Positions 10,644-21,329 are shown, counted from the first letter of the stretch. The stretch is DNA of 64,000 nucleotides from Tenebrio molitor (GCF_963966145.1 NC_091051.1:14756001-14820000); one strand, 5' to 3'. Numbers and translations: made by a program. The notes: generated by a model from the sequence alone, not told the origin.

Positions 10644-13400
10644 ATGTCCTGGTGGCTTCTATTGTGCGTGCTAGAAGTTTGGGTCCTTGCCTCTTCAGCA
10701 AGCGAGGATAGAAAAATCCATAGACTAGTCGGCGGCCATCTTAGGATATTCCACGAAGACCCCCACGACGGAGAACTTTTGGAAACTCTAGCGAGCGGTT
10801 CGAAAAGCAAAAAGTCACACAAGGGCGACGACGAAGAGAAGAAGACTCTATCGCAACAAGTGGCCGACGGGAAGTACGGTCTGATCCAGAAGGAACTCTT
10901 CGCCAAGCCGTCGAAACGACCCGGCGTGATCAGTTACGACAACAATCCGGAAGTTCCCAAAGACAACAGCAACAATCTCGGCGGACTGACGAAGAACGAG
11001 ATATGGCTGGCCGAAAACCACCTTTTGGTACTGAAGGGCGGCACTTATCCGCCTCACGAGGACAAGAACGACCATTCGGCGACGACGTGGCCTGCCATCG
11101 ACGATTACAAAGCGCCCCTTCGTCAAGTGAAAATCCCGGCGCACCCCAAAGTCCCACCGCCATTTCCAGTCCAACTTACCGACGACGGTCCGCTGCAAAT
11201 CCTGGGCACAAATTCTTCGCGAACGATTAATGGCACGTTCAACAAAGAAACCTTCGCCATACTTCCCCCCGAAGGCTACGAACCGGGTCCGTACCTCCCG
11301 CCTGGTTATTCACATCCGCCCAACGCTACTTCCGGGCAAGATCCGTACCGAATACCTGGAGTCCCTCCGGGGGAGTACCTTCCGGGGTCGCCGTTCCCCC
11401 CTTTCAATTTGAACGGTACCTTGCCTCCTTTCTTCGCTTCTTTACCCCCGGGCGCGGCGATCCTGCCCCCTCCCAATCAAACCGAACCCTTCGACGAAGA
11501 CGACCCTTCAATCTACTATCCTCCGCCCTACAGTTTCTACTACCCAAAGGATAATTCGTCGGCGGTGCCGGCCGGACCTCTGGTACCCGGGATCATTCTA
11601 CCGCCGCCGCCGAATTTCTTCGGACCGCTCGAAGGCACAACCACCAGGAAACCGACCACCACGAGAAAACCCACCACCACGACGAGAAAATCGGGCAGGC
11701 ACAGAATCAAAACGACAACAACTCCCCTGCCTCAGATCCACCCGACCACGACACCAATACCACCGACTTCCGTACTGAACGACAAAACGACGAGGAAATC
11801 TGTCAGGATACTTCCTGTTCACATTCCTGCGGAAATCAACAACGAACTGAATCCCGTAGTTACGACGAGTCGACCTAAAGTTGTAACAATTTTGTCAGTG
11901 CGCCCTCAAGTTACCAAAAACCGAACGACTCCACCGAGAAAGCAAAAAACGCGACCACCAACTGTGACCATATTGAAACCGGTCAAACCTTCGAGTGCTC
12001 CACCGAAAGTTTACGTTTACGACAATGAAGTTTCGGGCGTGTACAGACCTCCATCTAGAGTGAAATCAGTCATTAGTACGACGCAAGTGCCGCTCAAAGT
12101 GTATTACAGTACTTCCAACGATATCGAGACAAACTCGATAACACATCCGCCAGAGAACTACCACATCGGAGTGTCTAGTCCACGCAGAGTCAAGACCACG
12201 ACGAAATCTCCTGCTCAATACTATTACTATGAGGAACAAAAACCCAGGGAGGTTACAACGAGGAAGCCATTCTACGATATCCCTCAAGAGTACTACCTAC
12301 CGGCGAAACAATCGAATGCTGCACCACCGGTTCAGCAACAACAACAGAAATACATTTACGTGCCGACTCGTTCTTACAACACGCAAAGACCTCGTTATCG
12401 TTTCGTACAACAAACACCAAAAACTGATTCGTTCAGTATTCATATCGCGAGGTTACAGAAACAAATCCACCAGTACTACACCACCCCGAGACCGACTTAC
12501 AGACCGACTCACTCCCCCCCCAAACCGGTCTACCAATTCAGTTTCGAAGCCGCGAATTATCGACAGCCTCAGAGACCTCAAGTCGAAGACCCCCAAGACA
12601 GATTTAGACCTCTGCCGAAATACAGCGTGCAAATACAACCGGCCATCGAGATAATACCGACTGAAGCTCCAGTCTACAAGAACAAACCACAACCGAACTA
12701 CTATCGACAAACCACAGAACGACCAATCGCGTCGAAATACTACAACCCCCCGAGACCCGACTACGAGTACGAAGACGACGTCGAGGAGCAGAACAGAAAC
12801 ATCCAGACACCCCGTCCGCTCAATCAGTTCGGATACGACGTCACTCCGAACCCGATCTACCAAGGCTTCTACACCAAACCGGACGAGGGTTTCTTCGACG
12901 AAAACACCAAGCAGTATTTCACAACATTCGGACAGAAACTGGCCGGCGCCACGACTCCCATGCCTCAAACTGCTCAATCCGTGCAGAGGCAACGAAAACC
13001 CGAACAGTATCGACAACAGAAACCGATCAGTTTGGAGGGCGACACCGCCGTCAACTACCTTCCTCCGCGTCCCGCAGTCAACCCTGACGCCGAATTCATC
13101 CCCGTCAACCCGAACCAACAGAGGATCAACTATCCCCAAGTGGTGAAGTACGCACCCAGACCCGCTGAGTACGCTCAAGAGACGCGCCAGAAGGATCGAG
13201 GGGCCGAGATCGTGAAAGCCGTGAACGTACCCACGGCCGAAGGGCAGCCGGGCTCGTTCATATCTTATCAGCTGCCGGGAGACGACGGTGCCCACTTCTA
13301 CTTTCTGACGCCGCAATTGGCCCAAAGTCGCGATCAAGGGGCCGGCTATTACTATTCGCAACCGAACGCGCCGAGAATACGACGGAACAAGGAGAGATGA
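10644..13400 (+). CDS. Secreted proline/threonine/tyrosine-rich protein (large coding exon)
   Basis: An uninterrupted frame of about 918 codons ends in TGA. The ATG is the first triplet after a pyrimidine-rich tract and CAG acceptor (10641-10643), so at least one upstream exon, probably untranslated, exists. Residues 1-20 (MSWWLLLCVLEVWVLASSAS) form a classic signal peptide, which supports this start. Residues ~20-115 are a charged, non-repetitive segment that looks like the conserved globular part. Residues ~115-330 are rich in Pro, with PPG and PPP runs and several N-glycosylation sequons (NSS, NGT, NAT, NQT). Residues ~332-350 are a mucin-like Thr/Arg/Lys-Pro repeat. The remainder is rich in Pro, Tyr, Gln and Arg and ends in a basic tail. 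The composition suggests an extracellular matrix, cuticle or mucin-like protein. I recognise no named family, and function is not assigned. Base composition is much richer in GC than the flanks, as in other exons here. Long antisense frames over 12.5-13.4 kb are shadows of this gene. Confidence 0.88.
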   Translation: MSWWLLLCVLEVWVLASSASEDRKIHRLVGGHLRIFHEDPHDGELLETLASGSKSKKSHKGDDEEKKTLSQQVADGKYGLIQKELFAKPSKRPGVISYDNNPEVPKDNSNNLGGLTKNEIWLAENHLLVLKGGTYPPHEDKNDHSATTWPAIDDYKAPLRQVKIPAHPKVPPPFPVQLTDDGPLQILGTNSSRTINGTFNKETFAILPPEGYEPGPYLPPGYSHPPNATSGQDPYRIPGVPPGEYLPGSPFPPFNLNGTLPPFFASLPPGAAILPPPNQTEPFDEDDPSIYYPPPYSFYYPKDNSSAVPAGPLVPGIILPPPPNFFGPLEGTTTRKPTTTRKPTTTTRKSGRHRIKTTTTPLPQIHPTTTPIPPTSVLNDKTTRKSVRILPVHIPAEINNELNPVVTTSRPKVVTILSVRPQVTKNRTTPPRKQKTRPPTVTILKPVKPSSAPPKVYVYDNEVSGVYRPPSRVKSVISTTQVPLKVYYSTSNDIETNSITHPPENYHIGVSSPRRVKTTTKSPAQYYYYEEQKPREVTTRKPFYDIPQEYYLPAKQSNAAPPVQQQQQKYIYVPTRSYNTQRPRYRFVQQTPKTDSFSIHIARLQKQIHQYYTTPRPTYRPTHSPPKPVYQFSFEAANYRQPQRPQVEDPQDRFRPLPKYSVQIQPAIEIIPTEAPVYKNKPQPNYYRQTTERPIASKYYNPPRPDYEYEDDVEEQNRNIQTPRPLNQFGYDVTPNPIYQGFYTKPDEGFFDENTKQYFTTFGQKLAGATTPMPQTAQSVQRQRKPEQYRQQKPISLEGDTAVNYLPPRPAVNPDAEFIPVNPNQQRINYPQVVKYAPRPAEYAQETRQKDRGAEIVKAVNVPTAEGQPGSFISYQLPGDDGAHFYFLTPQLAQSRDQGAGYYYSQPNAPRIRRNKER

Positions 13401-13600
13401 AGCGGGGTGTGCGTGACGTGGTGACTTTAAGAGCTGTGAGCTACATTGGCGATTCCTATCTGTAATTTAGTGCCTATTTTAATTGGTCTGTGATCGTGTC
13501 CCGCCAACGTACTCGGAATTTGAAATTCGGTCGATTGCGTAGGAACTGTTAATAAAATAGTAGCTTAAGTAGAATGCAAGTGATGTACCGACAGAAATCC
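13401..13600 (+). other. 3' UTR of the proline-rich gene with poly(A) signal
   Basis: Sequence after the TGA at 13398-13400 has no coding character. A canonical AATAAA lies at 13551-13556, about 150 bp after the stop, and is the likeliest cleavage signal. Another AATAAA near 13798 could serve a longer transcript. The 3' end is inferred. Confidence 0.55.
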
Positions 13601-14055
13601 ACTTATGTTAACTGAACAAATTGTTATTCTCACCCCAAAAGCATAGTGGTGCGAAATCAAGACGGCGATCTTTTGTATGAGTTAACATTTAATTTATTTA
13701 TGAAGATTAGAAAAGTATATCAAAGTGATAAATTATTGTATTGTTGGACCATATGAATACGAATTAGGCAACTATTTGTTAAATTATTTTTTTAATAATA
13801 AAATACTTTATCTAACGATTCGATCTTTCCTCTACCTCTTACTACAACAAATCTCGGCGCAAGGTATTGTTGCGTCCCAAAGGTTATCTCGACTAATTTG
13901 GATGTTCCCACCCATTGTTCCATTAATCAACAATTTACCAGTACCATGTAATTAAATTCCCTCGATTAGTCTCTCAAATGGCACAAGAGTTTAGTACGTC
14001 ATTATTTCGGCCGACAATAACTGTCTAGTTAGTGGTCTAATTAAAAGCTGCTTAC

Positions 14056-17000
14056 CGGTGTTGAGTTCTTGCTCGGCACTCTCATCCTTCAGAGGCTCGT
14101 CGAACAGGTGCAGGTACACTTCAATGGCACATTTGGCTGCTTTAAAATAGAAGGGGTGTCCCCGGAGGACGTCTTCGAGTCGCAAAAGGCCGACGTAAGA
14201 CCGCAACGTCATTTTTCTCATACAATATGTATGAAAATCGAACTGATCTTCAATGATTTCAGAAAAATGCTACAAAACGAAATTTACAGATCTCCACCGT
14301 TGCAAAAAAACCTCCTCGTCTTACCCTATCCGTTTCGTGGCATTTTTTCAGCGCTTCCCCGTACTTGCCGAGTCGCTGGTAGGCCAAAGCGCATTCCGTT
14401 TCGAACCACATGCACTGCATTTCGTTGAGATTTTCCATGGCCGAAACACCCTCCCTGGTGAACTTGGCACAAGTATCTTCCGCTTCTTTCACTCGATTAG
14501 CCCTGAGCATATATTTGGCGCATTTCGAGTTGATGTAGCGGTCGGCCGTGTCGAGGGCCTGGGCCTCGTCCAACCACTTGTACGCCTCCTGGGGATCGCC
14601 GGCGTGCTGCAATATTTTTTCGTTGAAAAAACCGAACAATCGCTGGCGAAATTAAAAGACAACAAGAATTAGATAGTGCCAGTTTGACGATTCCCATATT
14701 AATCATTGGGTACCGTCGCGACTGAGTCACACAGGTCGGCTTTATCTCATAAAAACAATAATGCATGATCATTAGACCCATTTATGTTCCACAGAAATGC
14801 TACACGAAAGACTCGCATTGTCGTCGCAAACAACAATTTAGGAAAAAACGGTAATAAATCACGACTGGTTCGCTGCTTGCGTAATGTACGGTATTTCAAT
14901 ACAAAAACAATTAAAAAGGATACATCTAGTTCTAGAATATATTATATGTATTTAATATCGTCTTGAAACAGTTACATATTATCTGATCTCTCTAATGTTT
15001 GTAAACAAACGTATGCAACCACAATCACAATCTAACTTAATTTAAGACTACAAAAGTTTATTTATGAAATAAATCCCCAAGTCTTATAGACTAGCTTAAT
15101 TCAGTGTTAAGTACATACTTATGTAATAATTCAAAAGAGAACTATGCAAATACGTAATTGGTTGGGCTTACTGACTGTAAATAACTGCAATTATCGCTAG
15201 CTTTTTTCTTACTTATTATTATATAACGGTATATAATAATTTATTACTATGTTGTATAATATTTACGACAAAATTAATCCAATGGATTGTAGTTTGTCAG
15301 ATTTTATGTAGGTTTAATTATAACCGATTCCAGTGATTGTTTCTTATGGAGGTCTCAAAAAATTATCTGTTACCTTTTCAAATCTTCAAATCTTTATTTA
15401 CGTGTTCAAGTGCATGTTTTAATTATGACAAAACAAAGTAGTGTACACATTTTTCTGATAAATTGTAAGAAAAATGTACATTTAATTTTTGCTAAAGTTA
15501 TCATGTTTGTCTATTTGGGACTGACTAAATTATGAAATAATCGTAAATTAAATTTCAACAAAAAAAAGTTATTATTAAAAAGCCTGAATTGCAGGTATGA
15601 AAGTCGTGATTTGTTTTAAATGGCGATAGGATTGGTTTTTCATTCTGTTAATAGTTATTTAGGCAACGAGTTTCTGTGTAAATTGGGCTTTTCTAATTGC
15701 CCGAGGGACAAGATTAGAAGACGAGCGTAGCGAGGGTTTTAAGGCCTCGAGGGCAATTAGAAAAGCCTAATTTACTCAGAAACGAGTTGCATACAAAATT
15801 TTATTCTTTGAAACGACGTCCTTGAAGCTTCCAAATCTTTTAAAAATGGTTTCGCATTTGCTTTTGACAGTTTTGACAATTTTTTCAAGACCTGTCAGAA
15901 ATGTAACGTTGAATGTGTTGTCTAGGGCAACCGTTCGTTATTTGCTTATTTTGCTTTAGGACAGTTAAGAGGCAGTTTACAAAGGAGAAAAATGAGATTT
16001 TTTTTTTTTTATTTATAAGGAACATGTAAATCAATAGCGATCATAATCTGACATAATGAAGTAAATTTGGATGGAAACATGGGAATTCTTTTACAAATTG
16101 AACTGATAATGAGTATGAACGCGCTAGCCTGTAGCGTAAAATTCTCATATAAATTTTAAATACTGGCAATTCTCATTAACGCATCAACTTCGATTTTCTT
16201 AGGAGTCTACAGAATTTATCATTTCTAAATAAATGAAAATGAACGATTTAAAAAATCTAGGAAGTGAAATCGATCAGATCGATGATGCGACAAGAGATCC
16301 GACAGTCAACCGTAAGAGCAAAGTAAAAAATATGGCGCAAAAATTGAAAAAAGTGGTTTCAGCAAGCCACAGTCAGGTTTCTCAGCTTAGATATTATTTC
16401 TACAAGATGTGAAGGGAAATTGAGTTTGCTCACCTTGTAGATTCTGCCTTTGGTAACGAAAAGTTCTATGAGGGTGGGTGTGTGCTCTATGGCGGCATCT
16501 ATGTAGCTCACAGCCTTCTCCGTCTGGTCTAAATAGTCGTGATGTTGGGCCAGATAGTAATAAACCCACAACAAAGCAGAAGCGGGTTCCTTGGGTCCAT
16601 TGTTGACTTCGGCCTCACTGTACTTCCCCACTTTCTTTAAAGCATCCACGTATTGTAACAACAAACTTTCGATAGTTTCCACTTTACTCTTATCCGTATA
16701 TAACGAACGCAAATCGACGAAAAGCGGAGGTACGCCTTTCGACAGCGACCTCCTCATGTATTTATCGACGAGATTTCTAAACTGATCACCAATCGCGTAA
16801 TTTAATGGCAGTCTTCGAGGCGGCATAGCTCGCGGGTATTTTTCCGAACACTCTAGGTAAAAATTAACAATGTCCTCGGGCTTGGTTAGATTTTTCGCTT
16901 CGATTAATTTATTATAGTACATGGTATTTTCCGGATTTCTTTGGATCAATTCTTCGTAATATTTAGCCGATTTTTCGTATTGTTTCAATTTAAGATTTAG

Positions 17001-19473
17001 TTCACCTAAGTTTTCTTTGAGGGTTAGTTTGTCTACGATTTGATCTTGTGAAGCTTCCAAGTGTCTCAAGGCCTCTTTTAAATCGCCGGACTCTTGGATC
17101 ACCAGGTTTTGATATAATAACAGTTCGCTGTGCTCGTAGTCGTAGTTGTTCCCTTTCTGCACACAAAAACAAAATTCATTTTTGATTCGTTCTTCACCAC
17201 TAACTAAAACTCTACCTGTTGTTGGTCCAAAAATGTCTCCAAGATGTTTAAAGCATTCTTGTAGTCCTCCAACAAGTGAAACGACATAGCATAACCTATC
17301 CAGGAAGCCCGTTGTGTCGGTCTGAGCATAAGCAGCTGGTAACGAGTATCCTGAAGGAGACATCATGATTTATTAAAATTATCTATTATTGTCCCGATCG
17401 GTTAAAATCAATAAATCAAATAATCAGCAAGCAGCCAATTTGAAAAAAAAAATTTTCATATAAACTATTAAATTAAATCTACAATCCAAATGCACAATTT
17501 ACAAATCGGTTGTTTTTGTAAAGAATAAAAATTCATTTCCTGTTTCCGATTAATAAATACTGCTTGCAAAAAACTATTCAGAAAATACAATGCGAGGTAT
17601 TTTCAAAAAAGGCAAATTTCCATTTCGATACCAATTTACAAATTGATCTTCCTTTATTCACTACCTTTACATACTTGTCAACTGTACAATGTGATATAAA
17701 ATGGGTTTCCCTCTCATTCTATTTTTTTATTCAAGTTTAATTTCACATTTTAAATCATCATAAATCATGTATTTCTGAATGTTCTTTTGATTACAAAAGC
17801 AATGATAACAAACGATGGAAATAACATGCTGTGCGTTTGTTTGCAGGTGAATTAAGTTAAGCTAAAGCAAGTAACGGTGAGATTGGATTTATTGATCAGA
17901 TTTATTTTCTTGACCCATTTTAATATTCCCTCAATAAAATTTATTTGTAAACAAAGATATTTAACAAACAACTTGATAACCAACAGACTCGGTATGAGAT
18001 TTAATTTCAGGGTTTATTCGTTATTAAATGTAACTTATAACATGTCAGATTACTTGCTTTTTGTGGTGACTGAGAAATAAATAATAATTCAGATCAAACA
18101 AGAAAAAACCGACCTCGTCACAAATTATCGTTATGTATTTCAATGTGGATTGACTTAACCAAAGATCAATAAATGCAAATTACGATTTTTTTTCATTTCC
18201 ATTAAAAATTTGTTCTCTGCATAACTCACTTATATCAAAACAAGTTATAAAAGTCGGTTTACATAAAACTAAACCATTTAGAGAATAATACATATGAACA
18301 GCTTTTACTTGCAAAACCCCAACTTTTAAATGACGGCAATAAAAAATATTCAGGCAATTAACCTGAATATATTGCTGCTTTAGTTTTGGTTATCCAATTC
18401 ACATTCTAAATTTGAATGAATCCCTGAATATGTTTGCAATATTGATTTCTACAATTAATTGTGCTTGAAGTAACAAACTTGATAAGTCAAGTACTCTGTT
18501 CAACTTATCTGAGCTGTAGGTGGAAAATATTATCTACAGTTAACTCACAACTGTGAGTAACTGTGTTGATCTGTTATTTTATGCAAATACTCTTGTGTGC
18601 ACTAATTTAATCACATACCAGGCAAATTTACATATTAAATATAATCCCAACTGCGTTCAGTTTTCAAGGTTACACATACCATTAACCAATCACTACTGAA
18701 AACATGCAGTTACACACATTTACTTACTCTATAGCCCTCCAAATCTCGCATTTGAATTTGTAAGAGAGATAAATCCCTAAGAATCTGCATATTATCCTTC
18801 TCCCATTTAAGCGCGTTGCGGTAACACTTGATGGCTTCATCATATTTCTTATCCGATCTTTGTAAAAGTCCGTAAACATGCCAACACACATGTGAGCGGA
18901 GATCGTTTCGTAAGCCTCTACGAACATATTCATACGCTTCTTCTTTACGTCCTAGGCAATTTAGTGTCAATCCTTTCATAGCCAATGTTTCTAGAAAACA
19001 CAGAAAAATTGATAAAGGCGTCCACCACACATGATTGTGTTGAGCTAACCTCCATGTTCTGTGTATTTGGGATTTGACAGAATTTGCTTTGCAAATTTTA
19101 ACCCATTCTTGTATTGCTTCTGTTCATAACATCTCTGCAACAAGAGGAGAATTAGACGTCGAGGATAAGCTGGGAACGATAATTGAGTATTTTATGCAGA
19201 ATAATAAAGTGTATAAATAGAATAAATATTACGCCAAATGGAGGGACTCAAACCAGCTGCAATGTGAATTTTTGCAGTTCTATCACGTCAAACGGTAGGA
19301 TTTTGGTCTTTCGGCGGAATTTGCACCGTGCAACAACGAAAATGAGTCAGTGGATTTTCGTTATGCATTATTTTTGTTGATATCTGTCTGTTTTGCTACG
19401 CTATCGAAATACTAACCAAAATTCTTTTAAATAAGGCATTTTCTTTCGGTGGTAGTGGATTGCTTGAGGGCAT
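14056..19473 (-). CDS. Naa15: N-alpha-acetyltransferase 15, NatA auxiliary subunit (N-terminal ~586 residues; 3' exons not found)
   Basis: NAA15 is the TPR-repeat scaffold that holds the catalytic subunit NAA10 and anchors NatA to the ribosome. Seven exons can be placed, with consensus splice sites and matching phases: 19473-19417, 19134-19050, 18990-18728, 17350-17216, 17156-16434, 14606-14325 and 14269-14056. The start is MPSSNPLPPKENALFKRIL. Highly conserved segments follow: ETLAMKGLTLNCLGRKEEAY, SHVCWHVYGLLQRSDKKYDE and LRDLSLLQIQMRDLEGYR in exon 3, RRLPLNYAIGDQF in exon 5, EAQALDTADRYINSKCAKYM in exon 6, and DQFDFHTYCMRKMTLRSYV in exon 7. The order and spacing match animal NAA15 (about 860 residues). 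The last visible exon ends in a clean donor (ACCG|GTAAGC), but no exon for the remaining ~280 residues lies between it and 10.6 kb. Introns 3 (1.4 kb) and 5 (1.8 kb) are unusually long; the others are 55-59 bp, or 282 bp for intron 1. Family assignment is very firm; completeness is not. Confidence 0.95.
15663..15790. repeat. Fold-back element (128 bp) in NAA15 intron 5
   Basis: Left arm 15663-15706 and right arm 15746-15790 are near-perfect inverted copies, sharing GCAACGAGTTTCTG at the tip and TTTTCTAATTGCC towards the centre. The loop holds a short CpG-rich core, ACGAGCGTAGCGAGG (15721-15735). The arm tip resembles the element at 37944-38182 (TGTGTAAATTGGGC), so they probably belong to one family. 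Non-autonomous, no coding capacity. Confidence 0.8.
16233..16412 (+). CDS. Candidate small ORF (59 aa) nested antisense in NAA15 intron 5
   Basis: Starting at ATG 16233, in-frame ATG 16239, the plus strand encodes 59 residues to a TGA at 16410-16412: highly charged, beginning MKMNDLKNLGSEIDQIDDAT, with a Lys-rich middle and an aromatic tail ending RYYFYKM. It sits wholly within the NAA15 intron, stopping about 20 bp short of that intron's donor (minus strand). A possible acceptor (TTTTCTTAG) lies just upstream at about 16201. The composition (Asp/Glu then Lys, no low complexity) looks more protein-like than the AT-rich surroundings would produce by chance. No homologue recognised; chance or a gene remnant remain possible. 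Confidence 0.3.
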   Translation: MKMNDLKNLGSEIDQIDDATRDPTVNRKSKVKNMAQKLKKVVSASHSQVSQLRYYFYKM

Positions 19474-19573
19474 TTTTATTCGCACTAAAACGTCAACTTT
19501 TACAACCCGGTTAAATGAAATTTGTTAGAAATCAAAACCTCGTGGCCAGAAACCTCCTCAAATGTCGATCGTG

Positions 19574-19583
19574 GTCACGTGAC
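19574..19583. promoter_or_regulatory. Palindromic E-box GTCACGTGAC in the NAA15 promoter interval
   Basis: A perfect 10-bp palindrome with a CACGTG core lies in the ~180 bp between the POLR3C stop and the NAA15 ATG, about 100 bp upstream of that ATG. In animals GTCACGTGAC is the CLEAR-type site bound by MiT/TFE factors and also suits USF or Myc/Max bHLH-zipper proteins. The motif is seen directly; its use is inferred from position. Confidence 0.5.
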
Positions 19584-19652
19584 TAATGTCGGCCCGGTCC
19601 GCGTCGGTAAGGTAGATAACCGTAACGACGCAATTCAAACGGATAAATCGCA

Positions 19653-19658
19653 TTTATT
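19653..19658 (-). terminator. Poly(A) signal overlapping the POLR3C stop codon
   Basis: Read on the minus strand, the last codons are CAA TAA ATG, so the stop TAA sits inside an AATAAA hexamer. With NAA15 starting only ~180 bp downstream, this would give an extremely short 3' UTR. The hexamer is visible; use as cleavage signal is inferred. Confidence 0.45.
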
Positions 19659-21329
19659 GGTATATTAAATACATTTGTAGTAAAAATATTGTTTCGTCGA
19701 TTTCTAGCTCCACGCTGTTCAGCTTCTTCATTGTTAAGTCGATCTGCTGCAAAATCTCCTTCTCTGGAGGCGTGATCATTTCTTCAATCTAAAAAATTAT
19801 CATCAATGATGCTCTTTGTTCAAATCTTGCAGCTTACATCTGACAACTGCTCTTCCGCCGCTCCTTGCGCCCTCATTCCCATAATAATTGTATCCACTCT
19901 CTGTTTCTTATCGATAATTCTCTTGTGAACCAATCTTTCGTGATTTTTCCTGGTCATAATATTAAACAAAGTCTTGTAACACAGTTCTAAGATCATTCTA
20001 ATAATTTGGTCAAAATCTACATGGAATAAAGTGAAGCATTTATTGGGACCGTTGCTAGAGGACTTCTTCAAGTCTTGCACTTGCAAGAAATTCTCTTCCA
20101 ACAGTTGATAAGAGAGGCGTTTTGCTTCCTTTGCTGGGATCATTGCCAACTGTTGTATCTGATCAGGTTCTATATATTTTTTTGACTTGACCAGACGGAA
20201 AATTCGTGCCGCTTTGGTGTCGAATTTTTCCAAAACTACTTGTTCAACAGTTTCCTCAGCAAACTTGGTGAAGGTTTCTTTGAGGAAAATTTGAAATGAG
20301 CCACCACCAGCCTCCCCAGCTTGCCTGATCAAGTTTGAATTATCCTGCTCTACAAAAATTCACATTAAAAAAATTAACAGAACACAATTAAATTTATACC
20401 CAAAACATTAACATACTGGTCAAAAAATGCTAATAAATGTTGATGAGTAGCTTGTTTCCTAACAATATCCCTAATTTCAACTATCGGGACAGGATTTGAG
20501 ACCTCAGCCCATGGGCTGGTCCTCATGTACATTTGTTGCAGCAACAGTCTGACAAATTCTCCACCATTTTCATCAAACTTTTTTGTAAAAGCATTAACAA
20601 TTAATTTGTCCCTCATGTCTTGATGAAACCTATCAAAATTAACAGTCCAGTAAACATCTTTATCAGGCAAAGAGTCAACAGGTTCACTGTTATTTTGTAC
20701 CGAAGTCATTTTTTTCAGATCAATCGGAGGTGGTACAAATTGTTCACTTTCTTCAAGTATTAAATTAGGGACAGGTTTATCTTCTCTACTAAATGGTAGT
20801 CTTATCAAATACTGAGCAGTCACCAGTGAAAAAAACTTCTCTCTTAATGCTAAAATTGTCACAATTTTGTTGTGGTCCCTTTTTATCCTTTCTATTACTT
20901 TCAGGATTAATTCTGAAGCTGTCCAGTAACTTCTTTGCAACAATTCCTCAACAATCATTTCACATTCATTCCCAAATTTCTTCTTAATCAAATTTATATA
21001 TTTGGCATATCGGAGCGTTAGAAGGACACGGTCATGTTGCAATGTATAGTTTGCTATATTCTCATTGCGATTAGGTGTAAATGTCACTAATCGATATTTA
21101 ATTAAAATACATAAAGCTTCCTTCACCTACAAATGAATACATTGCTAAAAAAAAAAACAGTACATCACGTCTGTAGACTTACCTTTGATAGCGGTAAATT
21201 TGTGTTTTTCTTAATATACAAAAGAGGTACAGTACCGTACTGATATAAATATGTTCCGACTTTTTCCACAACGGGACCAAATCTCTCCAATAAAATAAGG
21301 GAGACCACTTTGCCGTACTGGACAGACAT
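19654..21329 (-). CDS. Polr3C: DNA-directed RNA polymerase III subunit RPC3
   Basis: Four exons, 21329-21183, 21126-20400, 20349-19838 and 19788-19654, join in phase to 506 residues (human about 534). RPC3/RPC62 is part of the RPC3-RPC6-RPC7 subcomplex that directs Pol III to promoters and helps open DNA. The start MSVQYGKVVSLILLERFGPV is typical. Exon 2 carries the winged-helix region (KEALCILIKYRLVTF). Exon 3 carries the conserved MIPAKEAKRLSYQLLEENF block, and exons 3-4 the C-terminal EEQLSDIEEMITPPE and ETIFLLQMYLIYQ tail. The introns are 56, 50 and 49 bp with GTAAG/GTATA donors. It is complete and shows no damage. It lies immediately upstream of NAA15 on the same strand. Confidence 0.96.

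Noticed and set aside
12453..13361. 302-codon frame on the minus strand
   Set aside because: It lies entirely within the proline-rich gene; the repetitive GC-rich codons of that gene keep the antisense frame open. No start context, domain or splice sites of its own.
14253..14672. 139-codon plus-strand frame
   Set aside because: It is the antisense shadow of NAA15 exon 6.
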